Notes: a model not told the origin generated them from the letters alone. DNA of 64,000 nucleotides from Halococcus salifodinae DSM 8989 (GCF_000336935.1 NZ_AOME01000076.1:72511-136510); one strand, 5' to 3'; shown: positions 8,907-16,024, counted from the stretch's first letter. Made by a program: numbers and translations.

Positions 8907-9254
8907 CTATCGCATCTGCCCCACGAGAAACGCACAGCCGCCGGCGAGCACCGCAACGCCGACGACCAGCACGGTGCCGCTGGCGAGCGCGGTCGCACCG
9001 ACCACGAGACCGAACCCGCCCGCGCCGATCGCGTGGGCGAGCCCGATCAACCGGCGACCGCGCCGGAGATACACCACCGCACCGAGCCCGAACCCGAGCG
9101 TGAGGACCGCCCCGGAGAGGACGAACGGCGGGGTCGGAGTCCCGAAGATCGGAATCGGTTCGACCACGGGTTCGAGGAGGAAGAGCAGGCCGGCGAGCCC
9201 GACCAGCGTGCCGACCACGAGCGGCGCGGGGTCGAGATCACGCTTGCCCGTCAC
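8907..9254 (-). CDS. Small multi-pass membrane protein
   Basis: The 115-residue protein has about four hydrophobic segments: LVVGTLVGLAGLLFLLEPV, FVLSGAVLTLGFGLGAVVYL, LIGLAHAIGAGGFGLVVGA and VLVVGVAVLAGGCAFLVG, with a basic RRGRR turn between the second and third. Function is unknown. Its ATG overlaps the stop of the upstream zinc-ribbon gene by 4 nt (ATGA), so the two are co-transcribed and probably translationally coupled. Confidence 0.8.
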   Translation of the reverse strand: MTGKRDLDPAPLVVGTLVGLAGLLFLLEPVVEPIPIFGTPTPPFVLSGAVLTLGFGLGAVVYLRRGRRLIGLAHAIGAGGFGLVVGATALASGTVLVVGVAVLAGGCAFLVGQMR

Positions 9255-9772
9255 AGGAGTCGGTACGCGCCGTCGTTCCGGCTCGCCTCGCCCTGTTGGA
9301 CGAGTCGGTCGAGCGCGCGCTCGGTGAACGCGGTGGACACGTCACGCGCGGTCGCGTACGCGATGACAGCCTCCTCGGTCGGCTCATCGAGTTCGTCGAC
9401 GGCGTTTCGGACCGTGTCGAGCCGGCTCGGGCTTCCCGCGGCCGCCCCGCTCGTCGCGCCCTCGCCCGCTTCGGAGACTGCCTCGGCGTCGAGGCCCGAC
9501 TCCTGGAGGTACGTCGTCTCGTCCATCCGTTCGTTCTCGGCGCGCGTTTCGAGCGTTGCGAACGAATCGAGGTCGTCGGGCGCGTGGTCGCTGCGGTCGG
9601 CGAGCAGCGCGGTGCGGGCCTCGCGCGCGGCGTCGGCGGCGTCAGTCTCGGCAAATTTCGTGAGCTTCGGGTACTGATGGCGCGCGCCACACGAGGGACA
9701 GGACGTGGTCTCGGGACGGCCCTCGACCACCCACAGCGCGCTGCACTCGCTGCAGCCGACCACCGCATACAT
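9251..9772 (-). CDS. Zinc-ribbon protein with C-terminal winged-helix-like region (DUF5817-like)
   Basis: The 173-residue protein starts with a zinc ribbon, MYAVVGCSECSALWVVEGRPE then TTSCPSCGARH (two CxxC pairs, residues about 7-34). A helical acidic middle follows, then a C-terminal segment (EEAVIAYATARDVSTAFTERALDRLVQQG) resembling a winged-helix recognition unit with a final beta-hairpin AYRLL. The layout matches the haloarchaeal DUF5817 group as I recall it. A nucleic-acid-binding role is inference. The next gene (membrane protein) overlaps by 4 nt. Confidence 0.8.
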   Translation of the reverse strand: MYAVVGCSECSALWVVEGRPETTSCPSCGARHQYPKLTKFAETDAADAAREARTALLADRSDHAPDDLDSFATLETRAENERMDETTYLQESGLDAEAVSEAGEGATSGAAAGSPSRLDTVRNAVDELDEPTEEAVIAYATARDVSTAFTERALDRLVQQGEASRNDGAYRLL

Positions 9773-9833
9773 GCCCCTTTCTCCGGTCCGCGATCGGTTG
9801 AACCTTTAGGTACATCGGCCGTGTGATGTCCGC

Positions 9834-10172
9834 ATGAAGACCGTTGCGACGGCCGATCGCGAGACCACCGAGGCGGTTGAGGGTGTTTCGGTCACAGTGC
9901 TCGCGAGCGGCGAGGCGATGAACGTCCAGGCGTTCACGATCGATTCTGGAGCCAGCGTCCCGGCGCACAGCCACCACCACGAACAGGCGGGCTACCTGTT
10001 CGCGGGCCACGCGACGTTCGTCCTTGACGACGAGGAACACGAAGTCGGCCCCGAAGGATCGTACGCCATCCCCGCCGACGAGGCGCACGCGGTCGAGAAC
10101 CGTGGCGACGCGATCGTTCGCGGTGTCGAGTGCTTCAGCCCGCCCAGACCGCGCCCCAACTGGATGGACTGA
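9834..10172 (+). CDS. Cupin-domain protein
   Basis: This 112-residue single-domain cupin shows the metal-binding motif 1 VPAHSHHHEQAGYLFAG (G-X5-HxH-X3,4-E-type) and motif 2 with PADEAHAVEN. Such small cupins bind a divalent metal and may be enzymes or sensors; the substrate is unknown. It is divergent from the zinc-ribbon gene with only 61 bp between the starts. A CTTTAGGTA box about 27 nt upstream supports this start. Confidence 0.88.
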   Translation: MKTVATADRETTEAVEGVSVTVLASGEAMNVQAFTIDSGASVPAHSHHHEQAGYLFAGHATFVLDDEEHEVGPEGSYAIPADEAHAVENRGDAIVRGVECFSPPRPRPNWMD

Positions 10173-10264
10173 TCACGGGGGCGAACGATGGCGGCTGTCG
10201 GTGACGAGAGCTGTCGGACCCGATCAGCCACCGCCAAACGATCGACGGCGACTGACCGAGTCCG

Positions 10265-10612
10265 TTATGCGGTGTCCGACTCCTCGGCCTCGTCGAGCGC
10301 CGCGAGATCCCGCTCGTCGTTGTACTCGTTTGGTCCGCCCGCCTCGCCCGAGAGCTCGTCGTAGAGCGACTCGCGAACCTCCTCGGGCGTGTCGTACTCG
10401 TCGTCCAGCCGGTCGAACACGCTGCCCATCGATTCGGTCTCGTTCGGGAGGTCGAGCGGTTGGTCGGCGTACTCGGTGGCGAGTTCCTCGCTTCTGACGG
10501 GGTACTTCCGGTCGCGAACGTCGGTCTCGACTTCGTCGAGAATGTTCTCGACGTGTTCGGCGCGTTCGTGCTGGCGATCGCGAGGGTCCTCGGCTCGATC
10601 GTCGATCGGCAT
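10265..10612 (-). CDS. Haloarchaeal DUF5789-like protein
   Basis: The 115-residue acidic soluble protein contains DVRDRKYPVRSEELATEYAD and GSVFDRLDDEYDTPEEVRESLYDELSG. This pattern resembles the DUF2795/DUF5789 group of small haloarchaeal proteins with a predicted DNA/RNA-binding-like helical fold. The start at 10612 (MPIDDRAEDPRD) was chosen over a 29-codon extension running into a repeat. Function is unknown. Confidence 0.75.
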   Translation of the reverse strand: MPIDDRAEDPRDRQHERAEHVENILDEVETDVRDRKYPVRSEELATEYADQPLDLPNETESMGSVFDRLDDEYDTPEEVRESLYDELSGEAGGPNEYNDERDLAALDEAEESDTA

Positions 10613-10674
10613 ACGCCCCGTAAGACACGCGGACGAAAAAGTGTCCCACCGTCGTGTGCAATCCCGGTAGCAGC

Positions 10675-10928
10675 CGGCGCGCGGAAGCGTGCGGAGCACG
10701 CGACTCGCGCGAGGCTTGCACGAGCGAAATGAGTGCAGGCTCCTCAGAGTGGTTCGGAATACGCTTCGCGTCTTCCGTCATTGCAGGAATCGGTGATTTC
10801 CTGCAGGCAGTCAGATTCCGTCGGAATCTGACGACATCACGGGAGAGCTTTGCTCTCCCGAACGACTTCGCTTTGACGATGGATGAGCGAACGAGTGAAA
10901 CAAGTGGGTAAGTCGGTTGGGGAGGGAG
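10675..10928 (+). repeat. Module A, copy 2 (with hairpin-cluster insertion)
   Basis: It starts with GGCGCGCGGAAGCGTGCGG, GCACGCGACTCGCGCGAGG, and closes with GATGAGCGAACGAGTGAAA and GTCGGTTGGGGAGGGAGTGG. Compared with the other copies, about 150 bp of tandem hairpins separates the two halves. It passes directly into module B copy 1. Confidence 0.75.
10711..10860. repeat. Cluster of five consecutive inverted repeats
   Basis: Five adjacent hairpins can be folded: 10711-10745 (imperfect, GAGGCTTGCAC with GTGCAGGCTC), 10755-10777 (loop TTC, one mismatch), 10782-10805 (TGCAGGAA with TTCCTGCA), 10810-10832 (perfect 10-bp stem GTCAGATTCC, loop GTC), and 10840-10860 (perfect 9-bp stem CGGGAGAGC, loop TTT). 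The stems are unrelated in sequence, which argues for selection on structure or repeated insertion of small palindromes. Confidence 0.7.
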
Positions 10929-11106
10929 TGGCTGTCGCGGTGCGGTGCTAGACGGTAGTGCCAGTGATTGCACCGCGAACGAGGCCGAAGGCCGAGTGAG
11001 CGGGCCGAGGAACCTCCGAGCGGAGCGAGGGGGTGACGACGGCTTTTGGTCCAGATTTTGCCAGCGAGTGAGCGACCGTAGGGAGCGAACGAGCGCAGCA
11101 AAAGGT
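10929..11106 (+). repeat. Dispersed intergenic repeat module B, copy 1
   Basis: Blocks in order are GTCGCGGTGCGGT, CCAGTGATTGCACCGCGAAC, GAGTGAGCGGG, TTTTGGTCCAGATTTTGC, then GAGCGAACGAGC and GCAAAAGGTGG. The terminal TTTTGC and GCAAAA arms can pair around a purine-rich loop. Related copies are at 14656-14807 (reverse) and 51987-52230. Confidence 0.75.
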
Positions 11107-11109
11107 GGA

Positions 11110-11194
11110 AGTCCGCCCTCCCCGATTTGAACTCGTGAAAACGGTCCGACTCGCTTCGCTCGTCGGCTGCGACTTCCCTGCTCAAATCGGGTCG
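11110..11194. repeat. Partial tRNA-Tyr 3'-end copy inside an inverted repeat
   Basis: Bases 11110-11132 repeat exactly the 23 bases at 11236-11258, i.e. the acceptor 3' strand and T-arm of the tRNA-Tyr gene plus the two flanking bases, in the same orientation and 126 bp away. CCCGATTTGA (11121-11130) then pairs with TCAAATCGGG (11185-11194), with an inner CCGAC/GTCGG hairpin between. It lies downstream of the tRNA in the direction of its transcription. Confidence 0.8.
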
Positions 11195-11237
11195 GTTGGA
11201 CGTGCTTCCCGCTCGCCGTTGGCTCGCGGAGAAGTAG

Positions 11238-11311
11238 TCCGCCCTCCCCGATTTGAACGGGGGACAAGCCGATCTACAGTCGGCTGCTCTACCAGTCTGA
11301 GCTAAGGGCGG
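11238..11311 (-). tRNA. tRNA-Tyr (GTA)
   Basis: A 74-nt cloverleaf on the minus strand: acceptor CCGCCCT/AGGGCGG with discriminator A, D-arm GCTC/GAGC, anticodon stem GCCGA/TCGGC with loop CTGTAGA giving anticodon GTA, five-base variable loop TTGTC, and T-arm CCCCG/CGGGG with TTCAAAT. The C1-G72 pair is the expected archaeal tyrosine identity element. CCA is not encoded and no intron is seen. Confidence 0.98.
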
Positions 11312-11437
11312 ACATGCCGACTAATCCGACTGTCGGACTTAAGAATTGCCATCCCGCCCGCCGTCCGACACGCATCGGCGCACCGCTCGATGGCCGGGAA
11401 GATTCAAGTAGCCACGTATCGTGCGGTCGCACGACGG

Positions 11438-11965
11438 ATGAGTAAAATCACGTTCCGCGCCGACGACGAGCTCATCGACGAGCTCGAGTCGCTCGACGCC
11501 TCGAAGAGCGAGGCGATGCGCGAGGCGCTCCGGGCCTACCTCGAGAGCGCGCGGGACGCGGACCCCGACAGCCTCGACGATCTCGTCAGACAGCGTGTCG
11601 ACGCGATCGTCGACGAACGCCTCGATGGTGCGTTTACGCCGTCCCAGCCACAGGATATCAACGTAAACATCGCGCTCGACGGCGCATCCGACGCGTCTGA
11701 CGCCTCCGTGGACGCGGACGGACCCGAACGTAAGACGGAGGCCGCCGAGGCCGAACCGGACGTGCAAACGGACTCCGACGCGCGTAAAACGTGCGCACAA
11801 TGTGGCGAGGAAGTCGGTCCAGAGCACGTGTACTGCCCGAATTGCGGGGAGAAGGCGACACGACGGGTGTTCTGTGACTGCGGCGACGAGCTCCGCTCGG
11901 ACTGGGGATTCTGCCCGAGCTGTGGCCGGCGAACCCCCGCTGCGAACGTGCTCGACGGTGCGTAA
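11438..11965 (+). CDS. cdrL: CdrL-like ribbon-helix-helix / zinc-ribbon protein
   Basis: The 175-residue protein has an N-terminal ribbon-helix-helix DNA-binding unit (MSKITFRADDELIDELESL then SKSEAMREALRAYLES), a helical and acidic linker, and a C-terminal double zinc ribbon (CAQCGEE...YCPNCGEK...CDCGDE...FCPSCGRR). Position and domains match CdrL of the cdrS-cdrL-ftsZ2 locus described in Haloferax volcanii, where CdrS and CdrL regulate cell division. The start at 11438 is chosen because the RHH begins there; an upstream ATG at 11390 adds 16 unrelated residues. An inverted repeat CGTGCGGTCGCACG ends 4 nt before the ATG. Confidence 0.88.
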   Translation: MSKITFRADDELIDELESLDASKSEAMREALRAYLESARDADPDSLDDLVRQRVDAIVDERLDGAFTPSQPQDINVNIALDGASDASDASVDADGPERKTEAAEAEPDVQTDSDARKTCAQCGEEVGPEHVYCPNCGEKATRRVFCDCGDELRSDWGFCPSCGRRTPAANVLDGA

Positions 11966-12013
11966 ACGCTACTGAAGGCCTCGAAACGCTGTTTACGTGG
12001 CGATCCGGACGTT

Positions 12014-12141
12014 CGTCTTACGCTGGCCGGAAGTTTTATTACATCTGGGCTGATTGCATACGCCTGCGTAAGACGGCCGTCTTACACCAGCGCCGATCGA
12101 TGTCGATGGCGTCTCCGTCGTGCGGTTTCGGCGTGTAAGAT
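12014..12141. promoter_or_regulatory. cdrS-ftsZ2 promoter with 18-bp palindromic operator and half-sites
   Basis: GTAAGACGGCCGTCTTAC (12068-12085) is a perfect palindrome. Matching half-sites flank it: CGTCTTACG at 12014-12022 and TGTAAGAT at about 12134-12141. The AT-rich box TTTTATTA (about 12034-12041) is the likely TATA element, which places the palindrome near the transcription start and leaves a leader of roughly 100 nt before cdrS. Autoregulation by the RHH proteins encoded on either side is inference. A further half-site, CGTAAGACGG, lies inside cdrL at 11729-11738. Confidence 0.75.
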
Positions 12142-12170
12142 GCGCGGTCGCCAAAACGGAGGACCCACAT

Positions 12171-12344
12171 ATGGAGCGTGTGACACTACGGATCCCGAAA
12201 CAGCAGATCGCGGAGGTCGAACAGATGGTCGAACACGGGGAGTACCCGAATCGTAGCGAGGCGATCCGGGCGGCGGTCAGGGAGATGGTCGCCGAGGAGG
12301 GTCGGGACGACTCCCCGACCAAGCGACCGTTCGCGAGGGCCTAA
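12171..12344 (+). CDS. cdrS: CdrS, ribbon-helix-helix cell-division regulator
   Basis: This 57-residue protein is essentially one ribbon-helix-helix domain: [20 protein letters not shown], then [16 protein letters not shown]. It matches CdrS, the small transcription factor encoded next to ftsZ2 in haloarchaea, which controls division-gene expression. Only 2 nt separate its stop from the ftsZ2 ATG, so the two are one transcription unit. The ATG at 12171 was chosen over a longer frame because the RHH strand starts there. Confidence 0.93.
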   Translation: MERVTLRIPKQQIAEVEQMVEHGEYPNRSEAIRAAVREMVAEEGRDDSPTKRPFARA

Positions 12345-12346
12345 CG

Positions 12347-13498
12347 ATGCAGGACATCGTGGAATCGGCGCTCGAAAACGCGGAGAAAGAGCAACGTCAA
12401 CGCGACGAGTCCGATCTCGACGAGTTCGGCGACCCCCGGATCGTGGTGGTCGGCTGTGGTGGTGCGGGCAACAACACCGTCAATCGGCTCCACAACATCG
12501 AGGTCGAGGGTGCCGAAACCATCGCGATCAACACCGACAAGCAGCATCTCCAGATGATCCGGGCCGACACCCGGGTGCTGGTCGGCAAATCGCTCACTCA
12601 GGGGCTCGGCGCGGGCGGCGACCCCGAGATGGGCGAGCGCGCGACCGAGATGGCCCAATCCACCATCCGCGAGGTGCTCTCCGGTGCGGACCTCGTGTTC
12701 GTCACCGCGGGGATGGGCGGCGGCACCGGTACCGGGGCCGCACCCGTGGTCTCGAAGATCGCGAGCGACGAGGGCGCGATCGTCGTCGGGATGGTCTCGA
12801 CGCCGTTCAACGTCGAGCGCGCTCGTACTGTCAAGGCCGAGGAAGGGCTCGAAGAGCTCCGCAACGAGGCCGATTCGATCATCGTGCTCGACAACAACCG
12901 CCTGCTCGACTACGTGCCGAACCTCCCGGTCGGCAAGGCGTTCTCGGTGATGGACCAACTCATCGCGGAGACGGTGAAGGGGATCGCCGAGACGATCACC
13001 CAGCCCTCGCTGATCAACCTCGACTACGCCGACATGACCTCGATCATGAACCAGGGCGGCGTCGCGGTCATGCTGGTCGGCGAGACCCAGGACAAGAACA
13101 AAACCGAGGAAGTCGTGAAAGACGCGATGAGCCACCCGCTCCTCGACGTCGATTATCGCGGGGCGTCCGGCGGATTGGTCCACATCACCGGTGGCCCCGA
13201 CCTCACCCTGAAGGAGGCGGAGGCGATCGCCGAGCGCATCACCGACCGGCTCGACCCCAGCGCGAACGTCATCTGGGGCTCGCGCATCCGCGAGGAGTAC
13301 AAGGGCAAGGTCCGGGTGATGGCGATCATGACCGGTGTCCAGAGCGCTCAGGTCCTCGGTCCCGACGCCCAACAGCAGGCCGACCGGTCGCGTGAAGCGC
13401 TCGCGGCCGACTCGTTCGACACGAGCTACGCCGAGAGCGACGGCGGCCGCGACGTGTCGGACCACGATTCCCACGACGATCTCGACGTCATCCGCTGA
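12347..13498 (+). CDS. ftsZ2: Cell division protein FtsZ2
   Basis: This tubulin-like GTPase of the archaeal division ring acts in constriction, together with FtsZ1. The 383 residues show the nucleotide-binding [15 protein letters not shown], the tubulin signature [48 protein letters not shown], and the catalytic T7 region NLDYADM. The N-terminal [18 protein letters not shown] helix and the acidic C-terminal tail ([15 protein letters not shown]) are FtsZ2-like rather than FtsZ1-like. It is downstream of cdrS with a 2-nt gap. Confidence 0.97.
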   Translation: MQDIVESALENAEKEQRQRDESDLDEFGDPRIVVVGCGGAGNNTVNRLHNIEVEGAETIAINTDKQHLQMIRADTRVLVGKSLTQGLGAGGDPEMGERATEMAQSTIREVLSGADLVFVTAGMGGGTGTGAAPVVSKIASDEGAIVVGMVSTPFNVERARTVKAEEGLEELRNEADSIIVLDNNRLLDYVPNLPVGKAFSVMDQLIAETVKGIAETITQPSLINLDYADMTSIMNQGGVAVMLVGETQDKNKTEEVVKDAMSHPLLDVDYRGASGGLVHITGGPDLTLKEAEAIAERITDRLDPSANVIWGSRIREEYKGKVRVMAIMTGVQSAQVLGPDAQQQADRSREALAADSFDTSYAESDGGRDVSDHDSHDDLDVIR

Positions 13499-13539
13499 TC
13501 CGCGCTTCGGCCCTCCACCCACACGATCCGTTGCTGTCG

Positions 13540-13661
13540 AATACGATATATATACAAATTCTGTCTGTAACTGTCGGCTGTTCGGACGGCGATTTTGGCA
13601 GAAAAGATCACGACAATCGATCTGATACGATCAGCCGTGGCTCCGTGTAGTACACCAATGA
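13540..13661. other. Orphan TATA-like stretch between convergent ftsZ2 and ncsA
   Basis: ATACGATATATATACAAATT (about 13540-13559) is a strong TATA-like tract in a convergent gap where no gene start is expected. It is followed by a partly self-complementary stretch (13565-13605). It could be a terminator-like AT-rich region for ftsZ2 or the promoter of a short antisense or non-coding RNA reading into the ncsA 3' end. Confidence 0.3.
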
Positions 13662-14624
13662 TTACGCTGCGTGAACGGCCTCGGTGAGCTGGCACGACCG
13701 ACAGATTTCGCGCGTGGTGGTGCCGCCGCAGCGTTCGCACTCGCCGAGGTCCGGGCCGTCGCCGCGGTAGGCTTCGGCGGCGAGCTTGGCGAACTCCTCG
13801 TAGCCCGCCATGATCGAGTGACGAGTGCCGGGATGATTCTCTTCGAGATCGAACAACAACTGTTGAATCTCACCGCGGTAGGCCTCGCTGGAGTGGGGAC
13901 ACTCCGCCATGTGGACGGGGAGATCGGCGAGGTGAGCGTAGAGCGCGACCTCCTTTTCGGGGACGTCTCTGAGGGGTTTCGCCCGGGGAACGAACTCGGT
14001 AGTGTTGGTGCGTTCGGGGAAGGGACCGAGGCTCGCATCGAAGTGTTTCGCCATCTGGGCGACATCGCCTTCGAGGACGTTCATCATCGCGGTCTGGGCC
14101 TCGTCGTCGAGATTGTGGCCTGTCAGGAGCTTGTCGGCTCCGTAGGCGTCGGCGTACTCGGCGAGCAGCTCGCGCCGGAAGACCCCACAGTACGCGCAGG
14201 CGGCCATGTTCTCGGGATCCTTCTCGACCACGCGATCCATTTCGAGATCGAACTCGTCGGCGTAGGTGACGACCTCGTGGGGAATCCCGTGATCGTCGGC
14301 GAACGCACTCGCGGCGTCGAGGCTCTCGTCGCGGTAGCCCTCGATCCCCTCGTGGATCGTGAGCGCGACCAGCTCGATCCGGGGATCGTCGGCGAACGTT
14401 TCGGTGAGGATCGACCCGAGCACGACGCTGTCCTTCCCGCCCGAGAGACCGAGCAGCCACGTCTCGGGGTCCTGGGGGGTGGCGTCGTCGCCGATGAGGC
14501 CGTCCTCGCGGATTCGTCGGCGGACCCGCTTCTCGACCGACGCGCGGAGGTGGTGCTCGCAGAGATGCGCGCCCGAGTACGCCGCGTGCAGCACCGCCTC
14601 GCGGTCGCACTTGGTGCAGTCCAT
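13662..14624 (-). CDS. ncsA: tRNA 2-thiolation protein NcsA (TtuA/TIGR00269 family)
   Basis: This adenylating PP-loop enzyme 2-thiolates tRNA wobble uridine, with sulfur carried by ubiquitin-like SAMP proteins. The 320 residues show an N-terminal zinc finger (CTKCDRE...CEHH), the PP-loop GLSGGKDSVVLG (about residues 58-69), Fe-S-type cysteines in ACAYCGVFRR and HMAECPHSSEAYRG, TGHNLDDEAQT, and a C-terminal zinc finger (CERCGG...CRSC). Adjacency to ftsZ2-cdrS-cdrL matches the Haloferax gene order. Confidence 0.93.
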   Translation of the reverse strand: MDCTKCDREAVLHAAYSGAHLCEHHLRASVEKRVRRRIREDGLIGDDATPQDPETWLLGLSGGKDSVVLGSILTETFADDPRIELVALTIHEGIEGYRDESLDAASAFADDHGIPHEVVTYADEFDLEMDRVVEKDPENMAACAYCGVFRRELLAEYADAYGADKLLTGHNLDDEAQTAMMNVLEGDVAQMAKHFDASLGPFPERTNTTEFVPRAKPLRDVPEKEVALYAHLADLPVHMAECPHSSEAYRGEIQQLLFDLEENHPGTRHSIMAGYEEFAKLAAEAYRGDGPDLGECERCGGTTTREICRSCQLTEAVHAA

Positions 14625-14655
14625 ATCTCAACTGGGGTGGTACGGCGCTTGACGG

Positions 14656-14807
14656 TTTCGCCTCCACTTTTTTACAAGGACCCGTTCGCTCGCTCCGCTC
14701 GCTCAGGGTCCTTGTAAAAACCTGGACTAAAAACACCCGCTCACTCGGCACAGCCTCGTTCGCGGTACAGTCACTAGCCTTTTCCGCTACCGCACCGCGA
14801 CGACCAC
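14656..14807 (-). repeat. Module B, copy 2 (reverse) with a 15-bp hairpin
   Basis: Read on the minus strand it follows the same block order as 10929-11106: CGCGGTGCGGT, CGCGAACGAGG, GAGTGAGCGGGTGTTTTT, GTCCAGG. It then has a perfect 15-bp stem, TTTTTACAAGGACCC (14669-14683) paired with GGGTCCTTGTAAAAA (14706-14720), around a GCTCGCTCCGCTCGC-type loop, and finishes with AAAAAGTGGAGG. The stem sequence differs from copy 1, yet pairing is kept. Confidence 0.8.
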
Positions 14808-14900
14808 CCCCTCCCCAACCGATTCGCTCCGCTCGCGATGCTCGCTTCGCTCATCCCTCGCGCGAGTCGTGCGCCTGCGGCGCACTCCCGCGCGCCAACC
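14808..14900 (-). repeat. Module A, copy 3 (reverse)
   Basis: On the minus strand it reads GGTTGGCGCGCGGGAGTGCG, CGCACGACTCGCGCGAGGGA, GAGCGAAGCGAGC, and AATCGGTTGGGGAGGGGGTG. It is joined directly to module B, as in copy 2, so A-B is a composite unit. Confidence 0.8.
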
Positions 14901-14972
14901 GCTACTACCCTGTCTCCGGCAGGCCAATACGGTCCGGAAACCGTTTTGCATCGTGGGCGGCTACCCTCTCCA

Positions 14973-15626
14973 ATGACCGAGTTCGCCCGCGCCGAGGCCG
15001 TCGACCGGATCGAGCGCCTCGTCGAGACGGTTGCAACCGAGACGATGCCCGTCCCGATCCGCGAGATCTGGGTCTACGGCGATCTCGTGCTCGGGCTCGA
15101 TCCCGTCGAGCGCCTCGACATCTACCTCACGAAGGACCTGCTCTTTCACGGTGACGGCGACCGCGAGGAGGAGTTCCGCGAATCACACGGTGTCGAGGGG
15201 ATCGGCAAGACGGTGAGCGCCGAGTGGGCCGACGAGCACCCCGAGTTCATCCGCGCGAACCCGAACGGGTACGCCGCCCCCGAGAAGTGTCTCGCGGCCC
15301 ACCTCGTCGGCGATGAGGAACCGATCCACCTCGAGATCTGCAACGCGAGCTTCGAGGACAACGTGACCCAGCGACTGAAGGGCGCGATGGCGCGCGAGAA
15401 CTACGAACAGGTCCTCGACCCGCGGGGGGCGTGTCTCTGGATCGACGGCCAGCGCTCGACGGACGCCTTCGAAAAACTCCGCAACGGCGAGTTCGTCTTC
15501 CCCACCCTCGCCGAGGCGCTCTCGATGATCGGGGTGGACGACGGCGAGGCCGAGCAAGCTGCCGACGCGGTACGGGACTACCGCGAGCGTCAGGCGGGCG
15601 CGACCGTTCGCGGCGACGTGGTCTGA
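14973..15626 (+). CDS. Conserved haloarchaeal protein of unknown function
   Basis: The 217-residue soluble acidic protein includes MPVPIREIWVYGDLVLGLDP, VERLDIYLTKDLLF and PEKCLAAHLVGDEEPIHLEI. The VYGDLVLG...LDIYLTKD layout vaguely recalls nucleotidyltransferase-like strands, but no catalytic motif can be defended. The start at 14973 (MTEFARAEAVDRIERL) avoids translating the upstream repeat. It is divergent from ncsA. Confidence 0.8.
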   Translation: MTEFARAEAVDRIERLVETVATETMPVPIREIWVYGDLVLGLDPVERLDIYLTKDLLFHGDGDREEEFRESHGVEGIGKTVSAEWADEHPEFIRANPNGYAAPEKCLAAHLVGDEEPIHLEICNASFEDNVTQRLKGAMARENYEQVLDPRGACLWIDGQRSTDAFEKLRNGEFVFPTLAEALSMIGVDDGEAEQAADAVRDYRERQAGATVRGDVV

Positions 15627-15706
15627 CACCCCCGAACCACCGATCTCGATCGACCGCCGCGCGCCGACGGAAACGACTATTGCGACAGACGTGATCTATC
15701 GACCCT

Positions 15707-16024
15707 ATGCACGATCGCACGATGACGCGACGACGGGTAGTAGCGCTCTCGGGAACTGCGACGGCGCTCGGCCTCGCGGGCTGTTCGGAGATCGGTCTCG
15801 GCGGCGGCGAAGAGGGTGACGGTGAGAGCGGAGAGGGTGGCGACGGTGGGGGCGGAGAAGGAGAGGAGGGCAATGGAGACGGCGAAGATGGAGAAGGAGG
15901 ACAGGAAGGCGACGGCGGTGAGGGTGGGGGAGAGGGTGGCGAAAACGGCGGCGAGGGCGGAGAAGATGGGGAAGACGGTGGGGGTGGCGAAGACGGTGGA
16001 GGTGGCGGCGACGAAGACGGCTAA
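15707..16024 (+). CDS. Putative Tat-exported lipoprotein with Gly/Glu/Asp low-complexity domain
   Basis: The 105 residues begin with MHDRTMTRRRVVALSG, a twin-arginine-type signal, followed by a lipobox LAGC (Cys about residue 26). Everything after SEIGLGGG is a Gly/Glu/Asp/Asn repeat with no aromatic or basic residues. The coding strand is a purine-rich, G-rich tract. It is probably a cell-surface, highly anionic tail, but may also be the remains of a longer lipoprotein. An internal ATG at 15722 is an alternative start. It is convergent with endonuclease IV. Confidence 0.6.
   Translation: MHDRTMTRRRVVALSGTATALGLAGCSEIGLGGGEEGDGESGEGGDGGGGEGEEGNGDGEDGEGGQEGDGGEGGGEGGENGGEGGEDGEDGGGGEDGGGGGDEDG

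Larger units (their letters stand above)
10613..11237. other. 625-bp structured intergenic region: repeat modules A and B, hairpin cluster, tRNA-tail copy
   Basis: No convincing gene is present. In order it holds module A copy 2 (10675-10928) with an embedded run of hairpins (10711-10860), module B copy 1 (10929-11106), and a partial inverted copy of the tRNA-Tyr 3' end (11110-11194). Open frames here produce low-complexity Ser/Arg-rich translations typical of haloarchaeal repeats and antisense tRNA (PPRFERGT-type peptides). Confidence 0.75.
14625..14972. other. 348-bp divergent intergenic region filled by inverted modules B and A
   Basis: From left to right on the plus strand it holds module B copy 2 (reverse, 14656-14807), module A copy 3 (reverse, 14808-14900), and about 70 bp carrying the promoter of the gene at 14973. 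No coding sequence is supported. Ser/Arg/Pro-rich frames here are translations of the repeat. Confidence 0.75.

Noticed and set aside
10675-11106. CRISPR-like array
   Set aside because: The hairpins differ in sequence and spacing; there are no regular direct repeats with spacers and no cas genes in the window.
11105-11305. 66-residue frame with PPRFERGT-type peptides
   Set aside because: It is an antisense translation of the tRNA-Tyr gene and its tail copy, a known source of false annotations in haloarchaea.
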